From: Arctopsyche grandis
Lineage: Eukaryota; Arthropoda; Insecta; Trichoptera; Hydropsychidae
Direction: 5' to 3'
DNA: 64,000 nt
Assembly (NCBI RefSeq): GCF_051622035.1
Contig: NC_135358.1
Span: 14,012,001-14,076,000 of the forward strand
In this document: piece after piece, positions 26,630-38,107 of the stretch
How positions within the stretch are numbered: the stretch's first letter is position 1
Layout of the letters: each line of letters begins with the position of its first letter
The notes under the pieces: generated by a model
What the model was told of the DNA's origin: nothing
Databases searched by the model: none
The model's input: the letters and a program-made list of their open reading frames with translations, nothing else
Position numbers and translations under genes: made by a program

Positions 26630-27257
26630 CTTTGCACCACACGACCTCCAGAAACCACATTCTTAGCACATGGTCGCGTACAGTGTATCCTATATAAACC
26701 CGCACAGCGGACTCAACAGTCAATCAGCTACCAGCACTCAACCCGAAAAAGTCAGCTGCCAGCACTCAACCAGAAGCAGTCAGCTACCAGCACTCAACCA
26801 GAAGCAGTCAGCCAGAAGCAGCCGACCAGCAACAGCCAACATGGAAGAGCCGCTCCAACAACACAGTCAGCCAGCAACCGCCCCGCTACGCTGACTACGA
26901 ATCCAACCGCTTCGAGAACTTCCTCAACATACCCGCTTCATTAACATAGCCATACTTACACACAGTGCCGGCCTTACACCCAATGGCGCCCTCGGGCAAT
27001 TTTTTCTAAACACCCTTAGAAAAAGATTTCGCCTTTATTTTGTATGGCTTTTGGCGCTCTAATTTTAAATTTTAAAGCGCCTTTGACGCATCACTGCTGA
27101 ATGTGTATAAGCAGTGCCATCACGGCACTGCTTATACACTTGTATACCCAAAATTATAATAAATCATAACTTATTCAAACAATAAAAAGAAGCTTCAAAC
27201 AAACACAACTGTGTTTCATTAGACCGAGATACGGTCAAGATACAACCCCTGCCTACA
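26630..27257 (+). mobile_element. LTR-like retroelement end, plus orientation
   Basis: Contains TATA-like CCTATATAAACCC (near 26690), a tandem of ~28-bp units built on CAGCACTCAACCAGAAGCAG (about 26730-26825), AAACAATAAAAAG, GTGTTTCATTAGACCGAGAT and the end GCCTACA at 27257. The last 60 bp match, inverted, the segment ending at 25594. A different repeat (beginning AGTGCCGGCCTTACACCC, about 26962-27150) appears inserted in it. It lies just upstream of Cyclin Y. Family unresolved. Confidence 0.45.
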
Positions 27258-27432
27258 TGACCATGCGATCCTTAGTGATCAGAATTGCGCAATTTGCAGC
27301 GTAAAGTTTTGCACAATTTACTGTTTGGTGGCAGCAATTGGTCGCGTTGAAGGCATGTGTCACACAGTTGGTGCCGATGCGGTATCGGTGGTGAGCGGTG
27401 AGCGGTTTTCGGTGACTGCTGATGCCCGGCCG

Positions 27433-28479
27433 ATGGGGAACCGCGGCAGCTGTTGCTGGTGGGGCGGCGGGGGGGGCGCGCCCGGCAGCGGAGCTCCCCG
27501 TGGGGGCGGCGGGTTCGGGGGCGTAGGCGTCGCGACGGGGCCTCCGCCCACCGAGCTGAGCGCATCCAACCTGCAGCACATCAGCGAGCGCGAGCCCAGC
27601 GCGGGGGACCCCGACCCCAGCCAGCACCCGTGCGCGGCCACCATCTTCATGGAGCGGTCTCGGGGCGAGCACCAGCACCAGCACCAACACCAGCACCAGC
27701 ACCAGCACAACCGCACCCAGCCCGAGTCCAAGCTGAAGAAGAGCAGCTCCTGCTCCACCATATACCTAGACGACAGTACGGTGTCTCAACCTAACCTCAA
27801 AAACACCGTCAAGTGTGTCTCACTAGCCGTGTTCTACCACATCAAGAACCGCACGGCTCAGCGCTACCTGGACATCTTCGACGAACGTATCCACCCGTTG
27901 ACGCGGGGAAAGGTGCCCGACGACTACGACCGATACGACCCCGAGCACAAACAGATCTACAAGTTCGTGCGGACGCTCTTCAACGCCGCTCAACTCACCG
28001 CAGAGTGTGCCATCATCACTCTGGTGTACTTGGAGCGATTGCTCATCTGCGCCGATCTCGACATCGCGCCTTCCAACTGGAAGCGGATAGTGCTCGGAGC
28101 TATACTGTTGGCTAGCAAAGTGTGGGACGATCAGGCCGTGTGGAACGTCGACTACTGCCAGATATTGAAGGAGATGACCATCGACGATATGAACGAGCTG
28201 GAGAGGCAGTTCCTCGAGATGCTCCAGTTCAACATCAACGTGCCGTCGAGCGTGTACGCCAAGTACTACTTCGACCTGCGCACCCTAGCCGAGGCGAACG
28301 ACCTGTCGTTCCCGAGCGAGCCGCTGAGCAAGGACCGAGCTCAGAAGTTGGAGGCGATGTCTCGCGTCATGGAGGACAAGTTGAGTGCCGAACTGAAAAA
28401 CGGTGTTAAAAAGTGGTCCAGTATGGACAATGTCAATCAGCAGGGCGGTGTCCGCAAAAGTGTTGCCATATTGTCGTAG
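27433..28479 (+). CDS. CycY: Cyclin Y, intronless
   Basis: A single open frame of 348 codons. I start at the ATG of MGNRGSCC rather than the upstream in-frame codon at 27325, because Cyclin Y proteins begin MGN with nearby Cys residues for N-myristoylation and palmitoylation. A Gly/Pro-rich linker and a His-Gln repeat (about residues 80-92) precede the conserved core. The core reads [19 protein letters not shown], the cyclin box (about residues 125-280, including [18 protein letters not shown] and [17 protein letters not shown]) and [15 protein letters not shown]. Cyclin Y recruits CDK14/16 (Eip63E in flies) to membranes. Two things are odd. The gene has no intron while every other host gene here has at least two. 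It is also GC-rich in an AT-rich setting. An LTR-like end lies directly upstream. Retroposition or intron loss is possible, but the frame is fully open and core residues are conserved. Confidence 0.93.
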   Translation: MGNRGSCCWWGGGGGAPGSGAPRGGGGFGGVGVATGPPPTELSASNLQHISEREPSAGDPDPSQHPCAATIFMERSRGEHQHQHQHQHQHQHNRTQPESKLKKSSSCSTIYLDDSTVSQPNLKNTVKCVSLAVFYHIKNRTAQRYLDIFDERIHPLTRGKVPDDYDRYDPEHKQIYKFVRTLFNAAQLTAECAIITLVYLERLLICADLDIAPSNWKRIVLGAILLASKVWDDQAVWNVDYCQILKEMTIDDMNELERQFLEMLQFNINVPSSVYAKYYFDLRTLAEANDLSFPSEPLSKDRAQKLEAMSRVMEDKLSAELKNGVKKWSSMDNVNQQGGVRKSVAILS

Positions 28480-30491
28480 ACGTTAGTCGTCGTGATTCCG
28501 TACGAGAGACGAGAGACAAGTCAACCAAAGTTTCGTAGTTTCGGCTCGTTTCGTACATATTTATGAAAATATATGTTTTTAACTTTTATTATTTTATCTC
28601 ATATTTTTTTATATATCTTTAATACGAAATATATATTAAATGCCTTTTAATTTTATAAATATGTGATATAAATCATAGTCGTATTACTTCCAGACAATTT
28701 TTATAGGGTCCAATATATGCCACTATCACGAATCGTCAATTCGACTCACTCCCAACTTAAAATCAACAAAAAAAAAAGATCATTCAATTCGTGATACTTC
28801 CTAACAAAACTAAATTAAATTAAACACTAAAATTTCGCCGTCTGCACGCTGAAATTCTATCCCTCCCCCCCCCCCCCACACCCATTTAATGCGCACATTT
28901 TCATATATGATAGTTATCTTATTATAGAATTTTGTAATTTCATTTTTAAAAAAATTCAATATAAAATTAACAAAAGATGCTTATGAAAAAGAAACTGCAA
29001 CATCAATTAACAAAATTGTGATAAATTACAAAAAAAAAAAAAAACATTTTTATAAGATCATTAAAGTGAATTTATAAATATTATATGAGATTTATTTATA
29101 AGTAACACAATCAAAACTGCCATTTTATTAAGTCCCAAATTGAGACAAATTTTAAAAATCCCCATAAAACGTCAGAATATACTTAGTATATTGAACGATT
29201 GCAATTTATTCGATGTCGAATAAAAAAACCAAAAATTAAATTAACGGATAAAAGTTTGTTTTAAGCTTTTTCAATATTTGAATGTCAACGACTTTGAATC
29301 ATTGATGTATTCAAAAAGAATTGTATTCTCGTGTCTTGTCCAGGTGAAAACTTAATATTAAGTTTAGACAGTTCCTCGATAATCCATCCAATAAACGTTT
29401 CAAAGCATTCAAAAAATCAAGTTGTCAGTTGCCTTTATTTGCATAAGATCGATAAATTAAATGTCCGTGAACTTTATTAAAATGTATGCGTGGATTTGAA
29501 AAGCGATGAATTTTCTCCAACATCTATAATGTCATTATTAAATAGTGTTCGAGTAATAAAAAAAAAAATGTATATAGAAATATTTTTATGGAACCGTCTC
29601 GGTTTAAAAATTCAATTAGACTTGCGTAATTTAAGTTGTATGAACAAATGTATGATTATTATATTCGAAATCATGTCATCGGGAATACATACTGCATGTA
29701 TTAATCAAGCTGAAGATTCGTTCGTCGATATTTATTGATTAGAGTAGTTTATGTCAATTTAGTTCAGTTTCTTCCTTGTGTGTCAAAAATTCAGTATAGT
29801 AATGTATGTAGTAAGCTTTGCATTTATATACTTTTTTTTCTATTAACTCATACATATTATTCTTAAGAATTCTTTCTTTTTTATCATTTGAACATGTTTA
29901 TATGTAGAAAATTTGCACTTCTTTGATCATTCAAACTTTCACATGACTATGTAAATTTAACAATTCCAGAGTAATTAAAGAAATAATAATTTGCAATAAA
30001 TGTATTGCAAAAATGATGCGGTGCTATAAGCACTTTTATGTGCCAATAATTATAGAATTATTCTGTACATGGTTAAAAAATTTTGTACATTAAATACAAA
30101 TATGAAAATCCAATAACCTGGTTTGTTTGGTACACAAATTTTTAATAAGTTAAGCGACTTCCATTGTTTACTTTTTCTTATCAGTTTGTTAGTCAAACCT
30201 GATAATTAAATTTTTGTACGTATTCCAACAATTTCATCTTGTATTAAAGATGTAGTGAAATTGTTACTCTTCTACATATAATATAATAATATAAAATTGT
30301 CTACGAGAGTTTTCAATAGGAAATGTAAACTTTCTTTTATTATTTATAAATTATCAAATGATTTGATATGCTAAAAAAATGTTTTAATTGAAATATAAAA
30401 ACCGATTTACGACAAATTTTACTCAAAATCTTTATTTTATCAAATAAAAATAATTAAAAAATACAAATGGTTACAGTAAGTAAATTAAAAA
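28480..30491. other. Intergenic between convergent CycY and CWC22
   Basis: The 3' flanks of two convergent genes. AT-rich, with a C-run at 28863-28877 and an A-run near 29028-29043. No additional coding region is supported. The plus-strand frame at 29490-29738 has no family resemblance. Confidence 0.55.
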
Positions 30492-33400
30492 TTATTTTCT
30501 TGTTCTGTCATATGGTCTTCTTCCTCTTACATCTTTTTCTCTGTACTGCCTCCTATCTCTGTTTCTATCTCTATCGTCATATTTAGGTTTGTCTGTTCTT
30601 GGTTTTTTATCTGTGGATTCATTTTGCCGATATCTATCAGTTCTGTCATATTTCCTTTCTGGCTCCATGCTATTGTTGGGTTGCTGTTTTTTCTGGGGCT
30701 TCTCCTTCGGCTGTTTACTAGATTTCTTATTTTTGCTTGAATCTTCAGACTCAGAATCTAAAAAAATACATCAATAACACTTGAGCAACACTGAATTCGA
30801 ATATGACAATGATTTTTGTTAGTGTGTTCTCATTTATGAGATACAAGCATTTCAAAAAATGCTAAGTTTTTACAGGTTATGTCTTTTTTAGTCTTTTAGA
30901 CTTTTATAGTCTTTTTTAGTCAAAACCTAGTATTGCTGTGCCAAAGGTGGGTATTTGATTTTGGATTATGATTTTTTATTGCATTAAAATACTTAATTTT
31001 AAAGAAACTTTCGCTAATTTTTCACATTATCACATTTATAAGAATTGGTTTTCTATCTCAATATTTATTTTATAGAGCCGTAAATAATTTTAAATTGTTT
31101 TCTATTGTAAGTCATTTACCGCTCGAATTTAGTACATTTAGATAAAAAAAAATAATATTGTGATAAAAACGTTGAGAAATATAAAACTGGCTTAATAAAT
31201 CCATAATAGCGTATACGGGAAAAAATGTATATTTTCGACTTTTAAAATTCGCTAGGTAATTAACTATTTATTTTAAAGCAATCAAAAATCTCAATCAATA
31301 GAAAACATCTGACCATTGATTCCAATACTCACTTTTGGCACAGCAACTAGATTTTGAATTAAGGACCGCAAAAATCAAAAAACTAAAAATAACGCATCCA
31401 TTTAACGTTCATATCTCAAACTAGAGCAAACCAACAAAAATCACTATTATATTCGAACTCAATAGGTCAAACATAGTAAAGATTATTTACTCTCCACTCC
31501 GGCAACTGGAAAACATGTTTGCTTTTTTTTGTTGGTCAGTGTAATTAGAGGGAATACGAATAATATAAAAAGCATCAGTTACCTGAAGAATCGGATGATT
31601 CGCTCGATGAACTGCTGTCACTACTGCTGCTACTGCTACTGCTGCTACTACTGCTGCTGCTGGAGCTGGAGACTTTGGCTGCGTCGACTAATTCATTATT
31701 AACTGCGACCTAAACAACGAAAATACACATTATATACAGTTAAATCTTGCAACGTCGACAACATGGTATCTATTACCTTTGGTGCTTGTTTGAGATGCTC
31801 GCGTAACTCATCAGTCAGACCTCCTAATCCGATAGACGTGAAGAAGTTTATTGCAAATCGCGTGTTTTTCGGATTGTCCCTGGGGAATATTCCTGAAAAC
31901 GGCTCTTGTAGTGTCCTAAGAAATCGAAACAATGTATGAATAACTCATTTATGCTAAAATATTCAAAAAAATTACGTCGAGTATAAGGAATACTAATTAA
32001 GAAATCTGTGCCTAGCATATTTTTAGATAGGCCTTGTATTGTTATCTTATTTACTAGAGCTGTTGCAAAATATTAAAACGTTTACAGAGTTTCACAATAG
32101 AACTAATAGCAGAAAGCTGTTAAAATAACATATGAAGAGACCTATTGAAGTCGGAATATTGCTCATTATTTAAATACAGTAGGCAAAGACTAATTTGAAA
32201 TTTATACATTGTAATGAGCATAAAATTTACGATATTTCTTTCGTTGTTTTAATTTCATAACAATTTGCTGTCTAATTTGTTATAATTCCATGTTCATGAT
32301 TGCAACTGAGTACTAGCCAGCAGTATAACTCAGTGGTTGAGTTAATGCTAACCAACAAGAGGTTCCCTGGCTTGACCTCGATTGAAAAAAATTCATTTCG
32401 AGTATTTCTGTAGTGCTGCTGGTCATACTTGGATATTTGACTCTAAAGTCGATCGCTTCCTATCAGAGTTTGCCAATTTATCTAAGTTTACAAAACTATT
32501 CTATCCACTATGTCACCACTATTTGAATATGATTTCAAAATTTATATATGTACAAGTTTAAGACCATAGATATTGCTCGTGGGCAACCCGAAAATGGCAT
32601 CATATAAAATATAAAAATTGGGTTCAGCGACTCTACTGCCAAGTATTAAAATTTTTTAGCAACATTTCTTCTAATGCCGAATCTGTATTTGGACGTAGGC
32701 AACTACCGTGGACAGACATCGTTTATGGCCTGTGCGAATTCATTGGCAAGCCGAAACAAATTTTCGAGTCCGAGTCCCATCCATAACCTGATGTTACGGA
32801 GCCAAAAGAGCTTATTTTTCGCAAGCCACCGTTTGCCTCCTATTTTTCTCTCTTATGATTGTTTGTAGGTGATATTTGGGGCCGCTAACAACGTGTCCAA
32901 AATATTTCGTCTTACGGCGCTTTACCGTATCAAGAAGATCTCTCTTTTTATGAAGAAGCTGGTGGACCGTTTCGTTCATCACATGCTTCTTCCATGAGAT
33001 CTTTAACATTCTCCGGTAACACCACATTTCAAAGGACTCTATCCTGTTCAGGGACACTAACAGCGTCCACGTTTTGCATCCGTATAGCAACACCGTCCAT
33101 ATATAGGAGCAACACTTAACATTCTTTAAATAAATGAACAAACAAGACATTTAAAATAGACTTACGGATCTTTTAATCTGTCGTTGAGCTTTCCCAAGCC
33201 CATGTATTCAGCTAATTCTTGAAATAATATTTTCACGAAAATTCTACTAGAACTTGTAGTGTCCTCTTCGTTGAGTTTCACGCATTCCAAAGCTTCCCAA
33301 CTAATCGCGTCAGTGAACAGAAGATGTGCGAAAAATTTACTGATGTTTCTCAAACGATTCGTGTCTAATCGATGCGCTGTCCCGTAAGAATCTTTAAAAA

Positions 33401-35112
33401 TCTGCTCAAAAGGTCCGACATATATTTTATTGATCTGACAGAATCTTTGCGCCAACAGACCGTAAAATTTTTCGTACGTTCGTTGTTCAGCGCAACAATC
33501 CAAAAACATATGACAAAGTTCCATCTCTTGTCCTGGTTTCAATTGCATTTTCATAAGTTTATGAGCGCACTCCTCAAAGTCTAAACTGGAATGAATTGTC
33601 AAATAAATGGTTCTGCGGAGAGCAATCAAATTTGTCTCCGTATTATCAATGATAACACCCTTGTTTTCTTGATTTTCTTCCTCGGCTTCCGACTCGGAAT
33701 CGCTTTCACTGCCCGAACCATCGTCAGAATTAGACTCTGCATCACTACCGAGAATCTCTTTACTCAATTCTTTATATTTGCCCTCATTATCTTCATAATT
33801 GGGATCCAATTTGAACACATCTAAAAACAAATATAAAATGTTAAGACAAATGTAATGTACAATATTTATGAAAATATTAAAAGTTATACTTACTTAACGT
33901 GTCTTGTGGATCTGTTGCCTCATCTAACATTATAAGGTGAGTGAATTGTTCTTCTTCAGGCACCAGTTCGAGCTCTTCTAACACAGCTATGTGATCTTTA
34001 AATCCGTCTTTACGAATTTGGAACATTACTTCTATCATATACTGAACGCGCTTCTCCAACTGTCCTTCGTGCAAAATGTTTCGCAACATTTCGAGAATAG
34101 CATTTACACCTTTAGATGAAACTTCAGTTAATTTTTGGCCACATTCTTTTAAAAATGCAATAGCCACCTCAACTGAATCATCAGTAGGGGTTTCAACCAA
34201 GAGCGTCAGAATTTCGAGAGCCAAGATCTCATGAGACACCCTCTGGTTCACCAAATGAGCCACGAATGTCGCAGCAGATATGCAGCCCATTTTATCATTG
34301 CGTTTAAAGCCCCGTTTGAATTGGACTACGAGACGTTTCAAGAGCAATTCCCCGATATTTGGGAAGCGTGAGTTGATTGCTGCAACCAATGCCGCATACA
34401 CGTGCGTAAAAGTTGGGGAGGCAGCTTGCGCTTGAATGACTGATCGACACAATAACCCTCTACCTCTGACGATATTCTCTCTGAGGAGTTCTTTGATGAT
34501 GATGGCAATGTTTCCAGTGTTTATTTTGTTGATATAACCGTGGATAGATTTCTTTAAAGCTTCCCATGAAATTCTTTGATACTGTGCTGAACTTTTGTCG
34601 GTTATCTCCGCTCGCATCATACGCAGTCTTGCAGGTGGTATGTATGCCCCTCCAGTTTTTGAAGTGAGTAAATCATCCTTCTTCGGCTTCCGTTCGATAG
34701 GAGTTTGTTTTTCATCATCCGCATCTTTCTTTTTGGCTGGTTCGTAATAGCGAGAGCCCACTTCGTATTTGTCGTTTGGATTTATGCGTCTGTTTCTGTT
34801 TTCTGGGTTATCGTAATATCTTGAGCCGACTTCATATTTTTCTGGCTTTTTAGCAGTGTCCTTATCGACAGTATCTCTATTCCAGTATCGTTTATACGAA
34901 CTGGACTTTACTGTGTCGTTCTCGTCGTCGTATTTTCTCTTTTTGGACGTATCTTGTTCTTTATCGGGTTGTTGACGTCTGTCTTGGGAATGCTTGTCTT
35001 TTCGGCGATCCTCATCTTCGCGTTTACTGCGTTTTTCACGCTTTTCATTTGGTGAACGCTCACGTCGATTGCGTTTTTCTTCCTTGGCATCTGGAGATTT
35101 ACTTTTTGTCAT
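30492..35112 (-). CDS. ncm: Pre-mRNA-splicing factor CWC22 (nucampholin)
   Basis: Five exons (35112-33894, 33820-33166, 31915-31777, about 31709-31582, 30757-30492) give about 801 residues. The N-terminal ~170 residues are Lys/Arg/Asp/Glu-rich with two YEVGSRYY repeats and the [14 protein letters not shown] motif. A MIF4G domain follows (about 180-370, starting [20 protein letters not shown]). Then come an acidic linker ([14 protein letters not shown]), an MA3 domain (about 480-600, [17 protein letters not shown]) and [22 protein letters not shown]. The protein ends in a poly-Ser run and a basic RD-rich tail. CWC22 holds eIF4A3 in the spliceosome and is needed for exon junction complex deposition. 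The lengths and order match the family. Intron 2 (31916-33165) hosts a SINE and a LINE fragment. Exon 4 borders are uncertain by one base. Confidence 0.93.
32313..32606 (+). mobile_element. tRNA-derived SINE, copy 2 (in CWC22 intron)
   Basis: The head CAGTATAACTCAGTGGTTGA resembles a Pol III A box, and GGTTCCCTGGCTTGACCTCG the B-box region. The body matches copy 1 (4572-4884) in order, through ATTTCTGTAGTGCTGCTGG, CCTATCAGAGTTTGCCAATT and ATGTCACCACTATTTGAA to GGCATCAT. It lies antisense to CWC22 in its second intron. The head is better preserved than in copy 1. Confidence 0.7.
32670..33130 (-). mobile_element. LINE (endonuclease-reverse transcriptase) C-terminal fragment
   Basis: The minus-strand translation contains [38 protein letters not shown], a [11 protein letters not shown] block, and then in another frame [19 protein letters not shown]. 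This is the well-known end of one group of insect non-LTR retrotransposon proteins ([37 protein letters not shown]). A frame change and missing upstream RT motifs show decay. It sits in CWC22 intron 2 in the same orientation as the gene. Confidence 0.75.
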
Positions 35113-35843
35113 GTTTGACGTTTATGATGTTCACCTGTCAAATTAACAGTATCGAATATAGGTTATGTGTATATAAAATTATATTTCGTTAAGAAACACT
35201 CGGCGAATAAAATTATAAAACATACAAAAAATTTGAAAGAACTGTTCGTGTAAAAAAGGTATATAGTTATTTAAAATGAAAAATACCGAAAACAACAAGA
35301 CGCTGCCAAACGCACCCACACGCTCAGCAATTGGCAGCACTGCCATCTGTCATATTTCTGTTTTCGTCACTCACTTTCATCGTTTATAATAATTTTATAT
35401 AAAATAATTAATTTGCATTAAATAAATATTTAGTTAAAATTTGAGATAAGTCATAACTTAGTAGAGATATTGAAAAATGTTTCTGAGATGATTTTTACTT
35501 AAAATGAATTTAATTCAAATATCGCAGTGCTGTTCATTGTAATTTTTAATTTCTGATACTAAGTTTTTTTCGAATTAAGTCATCGATAGAGCTGTAAATC
35601 GCCCTTGATTGCCAAAGAAAAACAGTAAAAATGGTACACGGATTAGTGCGCAAATTGCGATGGTTGCCACAAAAATCGCGAATATGGAATATCGAGTTAT
35701 CGTTAGTACAACGATAGATGGAGTTTTTGGGTGCCAGATGTTCCGTGATCGAGATTTTAGTAATGTGCGCGAGATTGCTTTTAGGTCTGTTCATACCTAT
35801 CCAGCACGGGGACGCGACAATTGGTGCAAGTCCAAAAGGTTCA
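35113..35843. other. CWC22 upstream region
   Basis: The 5' flank of CWC22. The promoter is expected in the first few hundred bases (about 35113-35400), but no decisive element is seen. From about 35590 the DNA looks repeat-derived and leads into the 16-bp minisatellite. Confidence 0.4.
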
Positions 35844-35982
35844 ACGACAAAATGTACCCGAAAATTAGTGCACTGTCAAAATGTACCCGCGACAAAATGT
35901 ACCCGCGACAAAATGTTCACGCGACAAAATGTGCCCGCGACAAAATGTACACGGAAATAATGTTCAAGCGACAAAATGTTCA
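35844..35982. repeat. 16-bp minisatellite
   Basis: Units of the type GACAAAATGTACCCGC recur at an exact 16-bp spacing (35891, 35907, 35923, 35939) with weaker copies on both sides, about eight to nine units in all. It probably belongs to the larger non-coding repeat that continues past TRIM copy B to the Helitron-like end at 37867. Confidence 0.85.
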
Positions 35983-36366
35983 AAAATCCTAAATTATCCT
36001 ATTTTAATGGCAAAAGTAACTTTTTATTGTATTATATTTATCGATGTATATGGTACTTTTTATCGTATAGATCGCGGATGTTATTAAATTATTATAAATT
36101 AAAGGTGCTCTCAACCGTACCAAAATATTCTTATTTAAATTGAACAATTACATTTTAAACGAATGTCATTGTGACTCTTGAATATCATTTTAAGATGTCA
36201 TTGAATTAGTATAAATGTCAGGGGTTCTCAACCGTATCCAATATTTTCTTATTTAAATTGAAAACAAAAAAAACTTTCTTAGCGTATGAACTGCAGATTA
36301 CATTGAATTAGTTTATATAGCACGGCTTCTCAACCGTCTCCAAAAACTTCTTTATTTCAAATGAAT

Positions 36367-37456
36367 TATAGGGGATGAACAAATGAGACGACTGGCATGT
36401 TAATGCACGTGTTTATTATATGACAGCTGAAGACGGAGTGGGTAGCAGCTCTCCGAACCCAGCCGGGTTGGTCCCCACTCGCAGGAAGGCAACCAAACTC
36501 GACCATGTCGTATAAGCGAGCCGCCACATCACTCCCCCCCCAGCATCAGCGATACCAAAATTACAAAGAAACAAATTTTACAAAAGAAAAAAATTATTGT
36601 TACACAAAGAGAAAAAATTATTACGTGGGGAGAAAAAAAATTGTTGACGTGGGTCATCCGCTGTGTACATAGGTGTACCGCCCTGAATGGTCGGTAGATT
36701 CGAGGGCGGTGACGTCGCGAGCAGGACGGTGGGTGGTCCGATGGTCGCGCCGATCAATGCGATGCTGCGGCGGCGCCGCTCTTCCGAGGCTGATGTCGGT
36801 TGGTGGGGCGGCGGGGGGCGGCAGGGGCATCGATGTGGTTGATGATACTCCGAGCTGGACTGTGAGTCGTTGTGGCTCGTGGAGGTGTTGTAGCGCTACC
36901 GCCCGTCTCGGCGTGACGACGCTCGTGGGGACGGACGGGGCCTTGATGATGATGATGATGATGGTGCTGAGGTGGTGTATGTCTTGTGGTGCTGGATGAC
37001 CGTTCTATGTGTAGTGGATCGCGCATGACTCCACATCCAGCTGTCAAGATCGTCGTCTCATTCGCTCCCCCATTTTTTAAAAACACCTGTCGTCGACGTT
37101 GTGGCTGGACTCCAGTCGATAGGTAGATAGGTAGGTAGCCGTGTCTGCTCGTTTATTGTCACCCGCGGGCCGCGACGCGTGTTGATGGCGATGGGGGCGC
37201 GGCGGGTAGCTTCCCCGCCTGGCTCGGCGAGGCAGGGATGAGCGGCATGTTGAAATTGATCGAGGCTGCGTGGCTCGATGTCGGGGGTCACCAGTATAGA
37301 GGATGAACGAATGAGACGACTGGCATGTTAATGCACGTGTTTATTATATGACAGCTGAAGACAGAGTGGGTAGCAGCTCTCCGAACCCAGCCGGGTTGGT
37401 CCCCACTCGCAGGAAGGCAACCAAACTCGACCATGTCGTATAAGCGAGCCGCCACA
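36367..37456 (-). mobile_element. TRIM-like miniature LTR retroelement, copy B
   Basis: Near-identical to copy A in LTRs and interior. The LTRs are 36367-36528 and 37295-37456 (162 bp each), flanked by GAAT on both sides. It has inserted into an older repeat: phrases such as TTCTCAACCGTATCCAA occur just before it (about 36230, and similar at 36330) and just after it (37518). The minus-strand layout is again LTR, CTGGTGACC-type site, GC-rich interior without recognisable gag-pol, G-rich tract, LTR. Very few differences separate its two LTRs, so it is young. Confidence 0.82.
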
Positions 37457-37549
37457 GAATAATTTACTTTTTATCGTACACATCGCGGGCGTTATTAACT
37501 TACTATGAATGACAGGGGTTCTCAACCGTATCCAATTTTTTCGCTGGGG

Positions 37550-37752
37550 GCGAAGCCCCCGGGGTGCCGAAGGCATCGGGGGTGCTGGGGGCGCCGGAGG
37601 CGTCGGCGGCGCTGGGGGCGCCGGAGGCGTCGGCGGCATCGGGGGCGCTGGGGGCAAACGCGTCGGGGGGTCGGCGATGCACAAAACGTAATTCGTAATT
37701 CGTAATCACTTCGTAATTCGTAATCACTTCGTAATTCGTAATCACTTCGTTA
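37550..37752. repeat. GC-rich and TAATTCG tandem repeats
   Basis: At about 37550-37670 a GGGGGCGCCGGAGGCGTCGG-like unit of ~12-33 bp is repeated. At 37686-37752 the 18-bp unit CGTAATTCGTAATCACTT repeats about three times. Pro/Ala- and Gly-rich frames over them are artefacts. Both lie between TRIM copy B and the Helitron-like 3' end. Confidence 0.8.
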
Positions 37753-37837
37753 TTCGTGCATCAATTTCTTTCCGAAACCAGTCGATTCAATATCTTTAAC
37801 TTTATTTTTATTCGAGTTTCAATTCCTTTTCGAAACC

Positions 37838-37867
37838 ACCCGTTGAAGTCAACGGGTCCAACACTAG
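37838..37867 (+). mobile_element. Helitron-like 3' terminus with perfect hairpin
   Basis: A perfect 9-bp stem (ACCCGTTGA at 37838-37846, TCAACGGGT at 37849-37857, AG loop) is followed 6 nt later by CTAG (37864-37867) and then T. A hairpin about 10 nt before a CTRR end, inserted before T, is how Helitron 3' ends look. The body probably extends leftward through the tandem repeats and perhaps to 35.6 kb, with TRIM copy B inserted in it. No Rep/helicase coding sequence is seen. Confidence 0.55.
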
Positions 37868-38107
37868 TAATATATAAAAACGGACTGTCGCTAAATATAT
37901 TTGTATATTTGTATATTTGTATATTTATATATATGTATATTTGTATATATGTGACGGACGATCAACCATCAACCAGTATGGGGAACAAATTTTTTTTTTT
38001 TTTTCATATTTTTCATTTTTTTCATATTTTTCATTTTTCATTTTTTTCATAATTTTCATAATTTTATTTTTTTTCATTTTTTCAGTTTTTTAATTTTTTC
38101 GACCAAA

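Noticed and set aside
27453-28409. Plus-strand frames overlapping Cyclin Y and the minus-strand frames opposite it
   Set aside because: Shadow frames of a GC-rich coding region. Only the 27433 frame matches a protein family.
34908-35090. Minus-strand Lys-rich frame overlapping CWC22 exon 1
   Set aside because: A shadow of the charged N-terminal region of CWC22 in another frame.
37509-37691. Gly-rich and Pro/Ala-rich frames over the GGGGGCGCC repeats
   Set aside because: Tandem repeat artefacts, present in three frames and on both strands.
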